DNA of 20,436 nt from Porphyromonadaceae bacterium UBA4702 (lineage in GTDB: Bacteria; Bacteroidota; Bacteroidia; Bacteroidales; Muribaculaceae), in NCBI GenBank assembly GCA_002404675.1, contig DHKE01000046.1, positions 1 to 20,436 of the forward strand, read 5' to 3'. Below the pieces are notes generated by a model. It saw only the letters and a program-made list of their open reading frames with translations. It ran no database searches and was not told the origin of the DNA. Position numbers and translations under genes: made by a program. Each line of letters starts with the position of its first letter. Within the stretch, counting starts at the first letter, position 1. Below, piece by piece: positions 8,357 through 16,945 of this stretch.

Positions 8357-8653
8357 TTATCCCTTTTTACAGGAACCCATTACATTGACAGGCTTATCTG
8401 CAATGCCTGTACTCCGGCACTCGCCTGCATTACTTGAACCAGCACATGAGCCTTTGGAATTGGTGCAATCACCGGCATTTGATGAACCAGCGCAAGCTGA
8501 CTCAGAAGTGTTGTCACAATTGCCTCCATTAGAAGCAGCTTGTTCAGCAAGAAGACCTTGCCCTGTCGGCAACAGGAAGGACTGTGTGCCATCCGATTCA
8601 ACTGTTTCGAGGGAGTTGATGAACGCCTCGATGCGTTGTTCACGAGTTTTCAT
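8357..8653 (-). CDS. Cysteine-rich RiPP precursor P3 with altered cleavage region
   Basis: Precursor of 98 residues; the leader MKTREQRIEAFINSLETV...QSFLL matches P2, but the usual TTDMSAIGG is replaced by PTGQGLLAEQAASNGG, so the double glycine lies several residues further on, directly before N-C. The core has six Cys spaced x7, x8, x6, x8, x15. The two internal repeats are nearly the same (CAGSSNAGDC and CAGSSNAGEC), the cleanest view of the repeat. Ends CKKG. Likely modified and exported by the locus machinery, though the shifted GG may alter the cleavage site or efficiency. Its promoter -7 box is also imperfect. It could be a weakly expressed or diverging member. Confidence 0.83.
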   Translation of the reverse strand: MKTREQRIEAFINSLETVESDGTQSFLLPTGQGLLAEQAASNGGNCDNTSESACAGSSNAGDCTNSKGSCAGSSNAGECRSTGIADKPVNVMGSCKKG

Positions 8654-8697
8654 ACTTGAACTGTTTTAAAGGTTGATATTTTGGTTATTTCTCGCAG

Positions 8698-8714
8698 CGA
8701 GCATTTGATGCTCG
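8698..8714 (-). promoter_or_regulatory. Leader hairpin of P3 mRNA
   Basis: Perfect CGAGCAT-TTG-ATGCTCG, 44 nt before the P3 start codon; same sequence as before P2. Confidence 0.65.
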
Positions 8715-8791
8715 TATTTTGTCTTGTTATTATCTGGTCCAACTGAACAGCCCTGCTTTGCCGATTAACGACTTGGCGAGGAGTTCGAGGG

Positions 8792-8823
8792 CTAAGTTAC
8801 TTGTTTATTTTCAATGTGCCAAA
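8792..8823 (-). promoter_or_regulatory. Promoter of P3/B3 cassette with imperfect -7 box
   Basis: Minus-strand TTTG - 20 nt - TAACTTAG: the -7 box has A instead of the second-last T of TTTG, while the spacer and -33 box are like those before P1 and P2. This suggests lower activity, but that is inference. Confidence 0.6.
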
Positions 8824-8868
8824 TTAAATCATCATTTTTCTGCGATAAAATCATGCAAAAATCATACA

Positions 8869-10956
8869 TCAGATGCCCAACGCGCCAGATTCCAACTCTT
8901 GCGGGCTGTCGATGTCAATTTTCCGATCGACCTTCTTGCCGTAGTCGAAAGTGTACGACAGCGAAATGCTAAATTTCCTGCCGGTTGAAAGCCCTTGCTT
9001 CATAGATGTGAACACGTCACCGCGCAGCTGCGTCCAATTCTTGCTGTAGGCATTGAACACGTCGTCGAGAGAGAGCGTCAAATGTATATTGCCGTTGCCG
9101 TATGTGAACGAAACATCCCACTCACCTGACGACCACGACTCTGTCATGCCTCCGTATGTCAACGCCTTGCGCGGACTGCCGTAGTAGACATTGAAACTGC
9201 AGTTGGCAAAATAATATTCCGCATTGCCCGCCATTCTGAACCACGAAAGCGTGCCGGCATATTGGCCACGTGTCTTGGTGTATGTGTAATACGGCTCAAT
9301 GTGCAGACGAAGACGGCCGTCAAACAACCGCGCTGAACCATTGATGGACACGTAATATTTGTCGGACGGCGAGCCGTTAACATATTTGCGTACAATACCG
9401 CCCATACTTGGGTCTGCCGCATAGTACACACTGAGGATTTCATTGTCGTTTCTCGTGTACACGCCGTTCAAGCCGAAATCCAGCCAATCTGCGAGCATCC
9501 ATGTAAGGTACAAGCTTGTAGCCCAGTCAGATGATGTGTTCAACGAGGGGTTGCCCTGCAGCCATACGAGCTGGCTTTGGCGCACCGTCACGTCACCGGA
9601 CTGGCTCGCCGTGGGGACATCGGCGCTATAGGAGACATTCGCGCTGAGGCTGAGTTTCGGGTTTATGGTCCACCATGCCGACATATAGCCAACCGGCTCG
9701 ACCTTGTTGCACCACCCCGTTCTGTCAACATTCCAGTATGTTGTCAACAGCCCGGGTCTTACGGTAAATGACAAATTGTCAGACTGCCTCCAATGCACAA
9801 CCAGCATCGCGGCGGTATAGCCGCGCCGCTGCTCCACCTCGTCATTCGCAGAACCGGCATAGCGTGTTTTGTACCAGCTCATTGAGCTGCTTGCATCGAG
9901 GTAGAGCGTCAACTTGGGGCTTATTCTGTATGACGGGTACAGCCCTATCTTGGCAGTATGCAGCTCGTCCTCCGTTGAGTTGAGTATCGGGTCAAGCTCG
10001 CCGTTACGGTACATCGAGTGGCTGTCATTGTGCGAATAGGCGTACTGCCACCAGCTCCAAAGTGACCATTTCCGATTGAATTTGTATACGTACTGGCCCA
10101 GCAGCTGCGGCGATACTGACCTGCCCGAGTTTTCCGAAGCCGCTGCTTCAGAGCTGAACAACGAGGGAGCCCACGTTTCGGCATCATGCGAACCGCTGCC
10201 GGGGTTTCTGTTCCACAACAGACCGAAGTTGTGTTTGACAGTCAGTTTCTCGCTCACATATCGGGAATCAAAGCTGACAGAAAACCTGTCCTTGCGCGAC
10301 CATGAATGGCCTTCGTATTCGCGCTTGACATTGTCGTAATACGCGCCGTCATAGCTGATGCCGTTGTAGTTGTCCTCGCCCCACGACGAAGAGCGGTGGT
10401 CGCGGCTGTATCCGCCTTTGAAATTGAGGCCGTAGGTCATCTTGCGAAACACGAGCTTAGACGCAGCTGTGTAGTCCCCCATGTTTGGAATGCTCTGGTA
10501 AGCGCCAATACGAGTCACGCCGCCGACCTCATATTCGGGCATTATGAAATTGATGACCGACGAGCAGCCCTCAAAGCGCGGATCTTCAGGGTCTTCCATA
10601 TACTCGACGCGCTTAGCCTGCTTGGGCCAAAATGTCGAAATGTCTGTGCCGTCGGCACGTATGCCGTTGATGAAAACAGTCACCGTTTTGCCAGAAACCC
10701 GGCTTATGATTGATTCTCCCTCCACATAGACAGTCGGCAGGTTCATACGGTCGATAAGCGATGCCGGCGAGTTAGACAGGTTCTTCTCTCGTTTGGTGGG
10801 TATGAATACAATCTTGTCACCCTCAATCCATGCGCGATCACTCTTGACGACTACCTCTTTCAGCTCGGTCGAGACGGTGTCGGCGGCGGCAGTCTCCGCC
10901 CGTGCCGGCAGCGCACACGCCGCCAATATCACAAATGCGTATAAGTTTTTCATCAT
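8869..10956 (-). CDS. Orphan TonB-type outer-membrane barrel B4 (OMP_b-brl_3-like)
   Basis: Barrel protein of 695 residues; starts MMKNLYAF, and the second methionine (10953) is equally plausible from paralogue alignment. Signal peptide ending LPARA, TonB-box-like LKEVVVK, plug with GKTVTVFINGIRADG and DPRFEGC, barrel hallmark SGDVTVRQSQLVWLQGNP, last strand SLSYTFDYGKK (Asp in place of the usual Gly) and tail IDIDSPQELESGALGI. It differs from the others through most of the barrel; nearest is B3. It has its own promoter 60 nt upstream and no precursor gene between it and the exporter. It could recognise a peptide made elsewhere, serve the whole locus, or have lost its partner. Function inferred from family only. 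Confidence 0.9.
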   Translation of the reverse strand: MMKNLYAFVILAACALPARAETAAADTVSTELKEVVVKSDRAWIEGDKIVFIPTKREKNLSNSPASLIDRMNLPTVYVEGESIISRVSGKTVTVFINGIRADGTDISTFWPKQAKRVEYMEDPEDPRFEGCSSVINFIMPEYEVGGVTRIGAYQSIPNMGDYTAASKLVFRKMTYGLNFKGGYSRDHRSSSWGEDNYNGISYDGAYYDNVKREYEGHSWSRKDRFSVSFDSRYVSEKLTVKHNFGLLWNRNPGSGSHDAETWAPSLFSSEAAASENSGRSVSPQLLGQYVYKFNRKWSLWSWWQYAYSHNDSHSMYRNGELDPILNSTEDELHTAKIGLYPSYRISPKLTLYLDASSSMSWYKTRYAGSANDEVEQRRGYTAAMLVVHWRQSDNLSFTVRPGLLTTYWNVDRTGWCNKVEPVGYMSAWWTINPKLSLSANVSYSADVPTASQSGDVTVRQSQLVWLQGNPSLNTSSDWATSLYLTWMLADWLDFGLNGVYTRNDNEILSVYYAADPSMGGIVRKYVNGSPSDKYYVSINGSARLFDGRLRLHIEPYYTYTKTRGQYAGTLSWFRMAGNAEYYFANCSFNVYYGSPRKALTYGGMTESWSSGEWDVSFTYGNGNIHLTLSLDDVFNAYSKNWTQLRGDVFTSMKQGLSTGRKFSISLSYTFDYGKKVDRKIDIDSPQELESGALGI

Positions 10957-10985
10957 ATCAGTTTTTCGGGTTACACACTATATGT

Positions 10986-11001
10986 CAGCGTCGGGACGCT
11001 G
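10986..11001 (-). promoter_or_regulatory. Hairpin in the leader of B4
   Basis: Perfect 7-bp stem CAGCGTC-GG-GACGCTG, 29-30 nt upstream of the B4 start. The stem sequence is unlike that before B3 while pairing and position are kept, which argues for a function in RNA. With a start near 11009 it would lie at the 5' end of the transcript. Confidence 0.6.
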
Positions 11002-11015
11002 GCAACCTTCGTGGG

Positions 11016-11047
11016 CAAAGTTACGATTAAATTTCCAGACCGCCAAA
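11016..11047 (-). promoter_or_regulatory. Bacteroidetes-type promoter of B4
   Basis: Minus-strand TTTG - 20 nt - TAACTTTG, exact consensus. Of the six barrels, B4 is the only one with such a promoter directly before it; the others rely on upstream genes. Confidence 0.8.
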
Positions 11048-11128
11048 TTAAATCAAATAATTTTTCGAGGTGAAAAATTTTCGCACACCGTTGTGGCGCG
11101 AATTCCAGTTGCAGCAATTCCGGCACAA

Positions 11129-11222
11129 TAGGGACACGGCGTGCCGCGTCCGCATCCAAATCAGTACAATTCACCGACTTACATTCTCACCAACCGGCGG
11201 ACACGGCACGCCGTGTCCCTAT
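11129..11222. repeat. Composite palindromic repeat R4
   Basis: GGACACGGCGTGCCGCGTCC (11132-11151, one mismatch in the palindrome) and GGACACGGCACGCCGTGTCC (11199-11218), flanked by ATAGG and CCTAT. No recognisable outer TGCGCA flanks. It lies between the exporter end and the B4 promoter; with the terminator candidate it fills the 10957-11308 gap, which holds no gene. Confidence 0.8.
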
Positions 11223-11270
11223 CCTGTCGGGGATAATGCAAGTGCAAATGAGGCTGCCGCCAACAAACAA

Positions 11271-11301
11271 TTTTGGCAGTTGCAAAATGACACTGCCAAA
11301 A
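11271..11301 (-). terminator. Hairpin terminator candidate after the exporter gene
   Basis: Perfect 10-bp inverted repeat TTTTGGCAGT / ACTGCCAAAA with an 11-nt loop, 8 nt beyond the exporter stop codon, followed on the minus strand by TTGTTTGTTGG. It is a plausible intrinsic terminator closing the core operon; the T tract is interrupted by G. Confidence 0.55.
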
Positions 11302-11308
11302 AACTTTG

Positions 11309-13477
11309 CTACTTGGAGAGCTGCAACTGGTTTTTAACAAGCATCCAGTAATCGCCGCGCTGCGCTATCAGCTCCTCGTGTGTGCCGACCTCGGCGATGC
11401 GTCCCTCCTTGATGAATACTATCTTGTCCGCGTCCTTGACCGTGCTGAGGCGGTGTGCCGCGATTATAAGCGTCCTGCCGCGACCGAACTCGCGAATGTT
11501 GTTGACGATGTTGCGCTCGTTGTTAGCGTCGAGCGACGAGGTCGCCTCGTCGAGGAACAGGATGCTCGGCGACTTGTATAACGCCCGGGCTATCATGAGC
11601 CGCTGCTTCTGCCCGCCGCTGAGCTCTATGCCTGACACCCCGAGCCGAGTGTGGATGCCCATCGGCAGTATCTCGACAAACTTGCGCAGCCCCACAGCCT
11701 CGAGTATCTCCATGGCTCGCTCGCTGTCGGGCTTCTCCTCCGACAGGGATATGTTTTCCAGTATCGAGCTGGTGAATATCTGCCCGCTCTGCATCACCAC
11801 GCCGCAATGGCGCAGCCAGTCGCTGTTGTCAACCTCCTCTACCGGCTTGCCGCTCAGATAGAGCTTACCTCGCTGCGGTATGTAGAAGCCGAGCATGAGC
11901 TTGATGAGCGTTGACTTGCCGCATCCGCTCTCGCCCACCAGCGCAGTCACCTTTCCCTCCTCGACATCGAGCAAGAAATCCTGTATGACAAAGGGGGAGC
12001 CCGCGCCTGCATACTTGAACCACACGCCGTCAAAGCGTATCGAGGCGTTCTCGTAGCGAGCGTCGCCACGGAACTCCGTGTTGCTGTTCATCACCTCGTC
12101 GATGCGCTCGTATGAGAGCAGCGCGTCCTGCACCGACTTGATCGACGACGAGAGCATGCTGAACGGCTGCGACAGCCGCCCGGTGATGTAGCCGAGCGTC
12201 ATCATGATGCCTATCGTCATGTCGCCGTTGATGACCATAGCCGCGCTTATACCCGTCACCAGCAGCTCCTTGATGCGCACAAGCACCGACCGGCCGTTGC
12301 TGTCAAACAGGTTCAGCCACGCCGACTTCATCGCAGCCTCGTTGAGCCGCTCCTGCGTCTTGCGCCATTTCGACACACGCACATCCTCCGCGTTGTTCAC
12401 CTTCAGCTCCGCCATGCCGTTGGTGAGTTCGTATGCATGGTTGCGGTTTTCCGACGAATAAACGAATGTGGTGAAATTAAGCGTTTTGCGGCGGTTCAGG
12501 AAGAGTGCGCTCCACCCTATCTCAAGCAGCGAAATGGCGATGAACACCGCGAATATCAGCGGACTGTAATAGAACAGAAGCCCCGAAAAGACGATGAAAT
12601 TTAGTATCATCACGAGCATCGAGTTGGGGAACGACAGCAGGAAATCCTTTATACGCGACTGGTCGTCTATCTTCTGTATGAAATCGGAGCTGACCTTGCG
12701 GTCGAAAAACGAGAGCGGGAATTTCGTCAGCCTCACGAGGAACGTTGTCACCATCTCGATGTCAATGCGCAGCCCCAGCTTGGTGAGCAGTATGTCCATA
12801 ACGCCGCCAGAGACCATGCTCCCCATTATCATGGCAAACTGCCCGAGCAGCAGCGTCACGACAAGCCCCATGTCCTTCAGCCCGATACCCTTGTCGATGG
12901 TCTCGCGCAGCAGCAGCGGCATCGCCATGTCGGCAAGCATGATGAGCAGCGACAGCAGCAGGATGACGATGAAGCTCTTGCTGCGCTGCCGTATGAAGCT
13001 GCCCATGTAGCGGAACATCTGCCGCAGGTTGTTCGTCCGCTCGTATACATGGTCATCAAACGTGTCGTCAGGCTCGACAAGCACCGCCAGCCCACGGTCT
13101 CCCCCCTCGGGAATCCAGTACTTGTTGAAATCCTCGCGGCTGTACACCGACTTCCCCTGCGCCGGGTCGGCTATGTAATACTTGCCGCGCTTGTCGTCCA
13201 CGCGGTACAGCACGACGAAATGCCTCTGCCGCCAATACAATATCGCCGGCAGGGGCATCCGTGATGCGGTTTCGAGGTCTATGCGCACCGCCTTGGCGAG
13301 CATTCCCTCGCTTGCGCAGCAGTCAGTGATGTCCTTGATCGACATCCCGAGCCGGTTAAGGTCACTGATGCTGCGCAGGTGCTTGAGGGGTATCTTGTGG
13401 CCGTAGTAACGCGCAATCATGCGGATGCACGTCAATCCACAGTCAGAATGTTCCAGCTGGCGGTAGCACTTAAACAT
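11309..13477 (-). CDS. Peptidase-containing ABC exporter (C39 peptidase - membrane - ATPase)
   Basis: Inner-membrane bacteriocin-type exporter of 722 residues that removes double-glycine leaders and transports the peptide. The N-terminal C39 cysteine protease has the QLEHSDCGLTC motif with catalytic Cys13, His86 (RHFVVLY) and Asp104 (IADP). The transmembrane domain runs about 160-455 with hydrophobic segments such as FIVILLLSLLIMLADMAMPL. The ATPase domain has Walker A GESGCGKST (515-523), Q-loop Gln563, signature LSGGQ (619-623), Walker B ILFLDEATSSLD (639-650) and the switch His675. All key residues are intact and the length is normal for the family. It is last in the core operon, 33 nt after B5. 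Its cleavage specificity fits the GG in the P1, P2, P4 and P5 leaders. No HlyD-like adaptor or TolC-like channel is encoded in the window. Confidence 0.95.
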   Translation of the reverse strand: MFKCYRQLEHSDCGLTCIRMIARYYGHKIPLKHLRSISDLNRLGMSIKDITDCCASEGMLAKAVRIDLETASRMPLPAILYWRQRHFVVLYRVDDKRGKYYIADPAQGKSVYSREDFNKYWIPEGGDRGLAVLVEPDDTFDDHVYERTNNLRQMFRYMGSFIRQRSKSFIVILLLSLLIMLADMAMPLLLRETIDKGIGLKDMGLVVTLLLGQFAMIMGSMVSGGVMDILLTKLGLRIDIEMVTTFLVRLTKFPLSFFDRKVSSDFIQKIDDQSRIKDFLLSFPNSMLVMILNFIVFSGLLFYYSPLIFAVFIAISLLEIGWSALFLNRRKTLNFTTFVYSSENRNHAYELTNGMAELKVNNAEDVRVSKWRKTQERLNEAAMKSAWLNLFDSNGRSVLVRIKELLVTGISAAMVINGDMTIGIMMTLGYITGRLSQPFSMLSSSIKSVQDALLSYERIDEVMNSNTEFRGDARYENASIRFDGVWFKYAGAGSPFVIQDFLLDVEEGKVTALVGESGCGKSTLIKLMLGFYIPQRGKLYLSGKPVEEVDNSDWLRHCGVVMQSGQIFTSSILENISLSEEKPDSERAMEILEAVGLRKFVEILPMGIHTRLGVSGIELSGGQKQRLMIARALYKSPSILFLDEATSSLDANNERNIVNNIREFGRGRTLIIAAHRLSTVKDADKIVFIKEGRIAEVGTHEELIAQRGDYWMLVKNQLQLSK

Positions 13478-13510
13478 ATCCCTCTCGCGCAGTATTAAAT
13501 CACAAACTGA

Positions 13511-15598
13511 TTAATCGCCAGTGACAACTCCTGATTTGAGTTCCTGCGGACGGTCAATGTCAATACCTTTCTCGACCTTCTTGCCGTAGCCGAAAGTGTA
13601 AGAGAGGGAAATATTCAGACTGCGGCCTATGGAATAGTTGTATTGCATAGAAGAAAAGACATCCCCTCGCAATTTAGTCCAAGACTTCCAGTTTTTGTTG
13701 AATATATCACTGACCCCAACACGCAAATACAGGTTGCTGTTGCCGTAAGTGAATGAAAAATTCCATTGATCGGAATGCCAGCCACGCTCCATTCCCAATT
13801 TTTTATCATACTTCTCCGATCCGCTGTAAGAGACAGAAAAATTACAATAATTACCAAGGTCATAGTTTACGCCACCGCGCAAACGGAAACGGTTGAGACT
13901 GCTGGCATATTCTCCGTATGACTTGTCGAAATGGTACTCTGGCTGCAAAAATATGTGGAGGCTGTTGCCTAACAAGTTTGCACTCATAGTTCCAGTCAAC
14001 ACATAGCTGTCGCCCGAGCCTCCGTTCATGTACGTGTTAACCACGCCGCCATGCTCGGCATCAGCGACTGCATAATGGTTGACGAGAACGTTGTTTTCCC
14101 TTATATACCAGCTTGAGAGGCTGGCATTGAACCAATCCGCCGGCATCCATACTGCGCGGACATCATGCCACCACGTGATCGCGTTGTGAAGAGCCGGGTT
14201 GCCTTGCATCCACATCAGTTCGCTCTGGCGCACCATGACATCGCCAGACTGGCTTGCAGACGGGGTCTTGCTGAAATAGTTAACGCTTGTCATGACATAC
14301 AGCTTACGGCTGATGCGGAAAAATATATCCAATTCACCCTTTGGCTCGACCTTGTTGCAACTGTTCAGGTCATCGACTTTCCAATATGAGGCTATAAACC
14401 CTGGTTTCAAATCCATCCAAAAGTTGTCCGAGGGAATCCATGCGAACCGCAGTGTCGCGCGAGTTTCGCCTCGCCATTGGTCAACCTTTTTGTCCGCAGA
14501 ACCCGCATACTGCGTCGAAAACCAGTCCATGAATGACGACACAACCAGTTGTGTAAAAAATTTTTTACTGGGCTGAAAAGATGGTTGAAAACTCAATCCA
14601 GCGGAATGCACATCTTCCTCCGTGGCATTGTATATCGGATCAAGCTCGCCGGTGCGGTACATCGAGCTATTGTCATTGTGCGAATAACCGTAGTTCCACT
14701 GCGCGGACAGAAACCACTTGGGATTAAACCGAATCCCATACGCACCTGACAACTGCGGTGAAGCAGACCGTCCTGAACTGTTCGACACCGAAGACGATGA
14801 GCTGAACAGTTTTTGCGACCAGTTTTCCGCGTCATACGAGCCGCTGCCCGGGTTTCTGTTCCAGCGGAAGCCGAGAGTATGAATTGCAGTTACCTTGTCG
14901 CTCACATACCGGGCATTTAGGCCTGCCGATATTCTGTCATTGCGTGACCATGAATGACCGTCATACTCGCGCTTGACATTGTCATACTGTACCCCGTTGT
15001 AGTAGATGCCGTTGTAGTTGTCCTCTCCCCACGATGAAGAGCTGTGGTCGCGGCTGTACCCGCCGTCGAACATGACGCCGTAGGTCATCTTGTGATATAC
15101 AAGTTTGTTTGCAGCACTGTAACTGCCACTGTTAGGAATAGTCTGCCGACCCTCGAGGCGTGTGACACCTCCGGCCTCGTATTCAGTCATGACAAAATTT
15201 ATCACAGCCGAACACCCCTCATATCGCGGGTCTGTCGGGTTTTCCATGTACTCTACGCGCTTGGCTTGTTTCGGCCAAAAAGTCGCGATGTCAGTGGCTT
15301 GTGCCCTCACACCGTTAATAAAATACACCACGTCCTTGCCGTTAAGACCCTTTACCTGATTGTTCACAATCGTCAATACCGGCAAGTTCATCTTTCGCAG
15401 CAGAGACTCGGGGGAGTTTGACAGGTTCTTCTCGCGTTTCGTGGGAATAAAAACCACTTTCTCACCCTCGACCCATGCGCGTTCACTCTTGACTACGACC
15501 TCCTTCAGCTCGGTCGTGACTGTGTCAGCAGCGGCAGTTTCCGCCCGTGCCGGCAGCGCACACGCCGCCAGCAATATAATTGCGTATATGTTCTTCAT
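13511..15598 (-). CDS. TonB-type outer-membrane barrel B5, in the core operon
   Basis: Barrel protein of 695 residues starting MKNIYAIILLAACALPARA, 12 nt after the maturase stop, so probably translated from the same mRNA as P4. It has TonB-box-like LKEVVVK, plug with NGKDVVYFINGVRA and DPRYEGC, barrel hallmark SGDVMVRQSELMWMQGNP, final strand SLSYTFGYGKK and tail IDIDRPQELKSGVVTGD. The C-terminal half closely resembles B1 (for example GMERGWHSDQWNFSFTYGN in both), while the middle (FQPSFQPSKKFF, WRGETRATLRFAWIPSDNFW) resembles B6. It lacks the hairpin and palindromic repeat found before the satellite barrels. As the barrel tied to maturase and exporter it may be the founding partner of P4. 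Role inferred. Confidence 0.9.
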   Translation of the reverse strand: MKNIYAIILLAACALPARAETAAADTVTTELKEVVVKSERAWVEGEKVVFIPTKREKNLSNSPESLLRKMNLPVLTIVNNQVKGLNGKDVVYFINGVRAQATDIATFWPKQAKRVEYMENPTDPRYEGCSAVINFVMTEYEAGGVTRLEGRQTIPNSGSYSAANKLVYHKMTYGVMFDGGYSRDHSSSSWGEDNYNGIYYNGVQYDNVKREYDGHSWSRNDRISAGLNARYVSDKVTAIHTLGFRWNRNPGSGSYDAENWSQKLFSSSSSVSNSSGRSASPQLSGAYGIRFNPKWFLSAQWNYGYSHNDNSSMYRTGELDPIYNATEEDVHSAGLSFQPSFQPSKKFFTQLVVSSFMDWFSTQYAGSADKKVDQWRGETRATLRFAWIPSDNFWMDLKPGFIASYWKVDDLNSCNKVEPKGELDIFFRISRKLYVMTSVNYFSKTPSASQSGDVMVRQSELMWMQGNPALHNAITWWHDVRAVWMPADWFNASLSSWYIRENNVLVNHYAVADAEHGGVVNTYMNGGSGDSYVLTGTMSANLLGNSLHIFLQPEYHFDKSYGEYASSLNRFRLRGGVNYDLGNYCNFSVSYSGSEKYDKKLGMERGWHSDQWNFSFTYGNSNLYLRVGVSDIFNKNWKSWTKLRGDVFSSMQYNYSIGRSLNISLSYTFGYGKKVEKGIDIDRPQELKSGVVTGD

Positions 15599-15610
15599 CA
15601 GCCTTGTTGC

Positions 15611-16936
15611 TTATGGTTGTCCCTCGCTTTTCTCTTGGTCAGCCTTGGAACAGAATGAATAATCAAACAAGTCAAGCACAATGTCGTCCTTGTCGTCTTC
15701 GGAATACCCCATAGTGCACTCCTCTGACGCGGCAGCCTCCATGGCACGCTGGCGGCATCCGCCGCCGCACAATGGGGCGATGCGGCACTCCCAGCATATC
15801 TTCTTGCCGAACTTCGCGCTCGCACGCAGCTGCATCAGCTTTTCATCATACTCGACCTTTCCGGAATCGTCCAGCACCCCGACACGGTTCTCCGCAACAA
15901 AATCGCGAGCCGTGCAACCGAAAGCGTCGCCGTTGTAGTTTATCAGGACATGGTTCTTCTTGTCTCCGTAACAAGAGTCGGTTACATTTCTCGGGATATA
16001 GTTTGCCAAAACCACATAGCCCTGTTCCCTTGTCCTGCGGCGGTACTCCTTCACTTCCGCCTCCGCCTCGTCTGTCTGACCGTTGCGCTCCTGCCACACC
16101 CGCTGGAAATCCACACGGATGTACTCTCGCGCCTCGGCATCGACATTGGCGAGGTCATCGACCAGCGAACCAATCCCTGGGACATTTTTCTCGGTGTAAT
16201 TGACACGGAGGATAACGTGGATTTTCTTTTTCGCCAAGCCGATTATGTTGGAGAATATGGTGTCGTAACTGCCTACGCCGCCCTTGAAAAAGCGCGTCTT
16301 GTCATGGCTGTCGCGATAGCCGTCCAACGTGATTTGGAAGCTGCTGTTGTAGCCGCAGAGGAACTCGGTCATTCCCGGTGTCAGCAACGCGCCGTTTGAG
16401 GTGAAATTCACGCTGAAACGGACTTCTTTGCGCTCACACTCCGCTGCCGTGAACTCTATCAGAGGCTTCACCACATCGTCAAACCCAAGCAGCGGCTCGC
16501 CGCCGAAAAATCCGATATGGAACGCTTTCAGCTCATCGTTGTCGCGGATAGTCTGCGCAATGAACTTGCGGACTGCTGACATCACCTCGCCGGACATGCG
16601 GGAGTTTTCGAGGTGCTTTTCATAACAATACCAGCATCTGAAATTGCAGTCCAGCGTCGGGTTGATATGCAACGTGAAGCTGGTATTGTCATTGTCGGTT
16701 TCATCTATAATTTTCCGCAATGCGGCGACTTCATCGACAGAATCCTCCACCGCCATGCCCCCATCCACCAGTTGGCGGAAGAGAGATCTGTTGCTTTCCT
16801 CCGCAACGGCCAGAGAATGTTCGTCCAACACAAACTTCTCATCTTTCACAATGACAAATTTGCCAGACAAGGCATTGAACAGCAGCGTATGCTTGTCAGA
16901 AATAGCAATCGCGGAATTATAGATGCTCGGGTTCAT
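15611..16936 (-). CDS. Radical SAM/SPASM peptide maturase
   Basis: Predicted peptide-modifying radical SAM enzyme of 441 residues. The cluster motif CNFRCWYC (Cys97, Cys101, Cys104) binds the SAM-cleaving 4Fe-4S cluster; GGEP at 145-148 fits SAM binding. A full SPASM domain follows: Cys322-x13-G-x4-Cys341, then Cys381-x2-Cys384-x5-Cys390-x3-Cys394, then Cys407, enough for two auxiliary clusters. The first 85 residues (YNSAIAISDKHTLLFNALSG onward) have the look of the N-terminal region that precedes the barrel in peptide maturases and may bind the leader. SPASM enzymes acting on Cys-rich peptides form thioethers (sactipeptide or ranthipeptide type), epimerise, or make C-C links; which of these applies here cannot be told. 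It starts 9 nt after P4 and is followed by B5 at 12 nt. It is the only modification enzyme in the window. Confidence 0.95.
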   Translation of the reverse strand: MNPSIYNSAIAISDKHTLLFNALSGKFVIVKDEKFVLDEHSLAVAEESNRSLFRQLVDGGMAVEDSVDEVAALRKIIDETDNDNTSFTLHINPTLDCNFRCWYCYEKHLENSRMSGEVMSAVRKFIAQTIRDNDELKAFHIGFFGGEPLLGFDDVVKPLIEFTAAECERKEVRFSVNFTSNGALLTPGMTEFLCGYNSSFQITLDGYRDSHDKTRFFKGGVGSYDTIFSNIIGLAKKKIHVILRVNYTEKNVPGIGSLVDDLANVDAEAREYIRVDFQRVWQERNGQTDEAEAEVKEYRRRTREQGYVVLANYIPRNVTDSCYGDKKNHVLINYNGDAFGCTARDFVAENRVGVLDDSGKVEYDEKLMQLRASAKFGKKICWECRIAPLCGGGCRQRAMEAAASEECTMGYSEDDKDDIVLDLFDYSFCSKADQEKSEGQP

Positions 16937-16945
16937 AGGTCAGTC

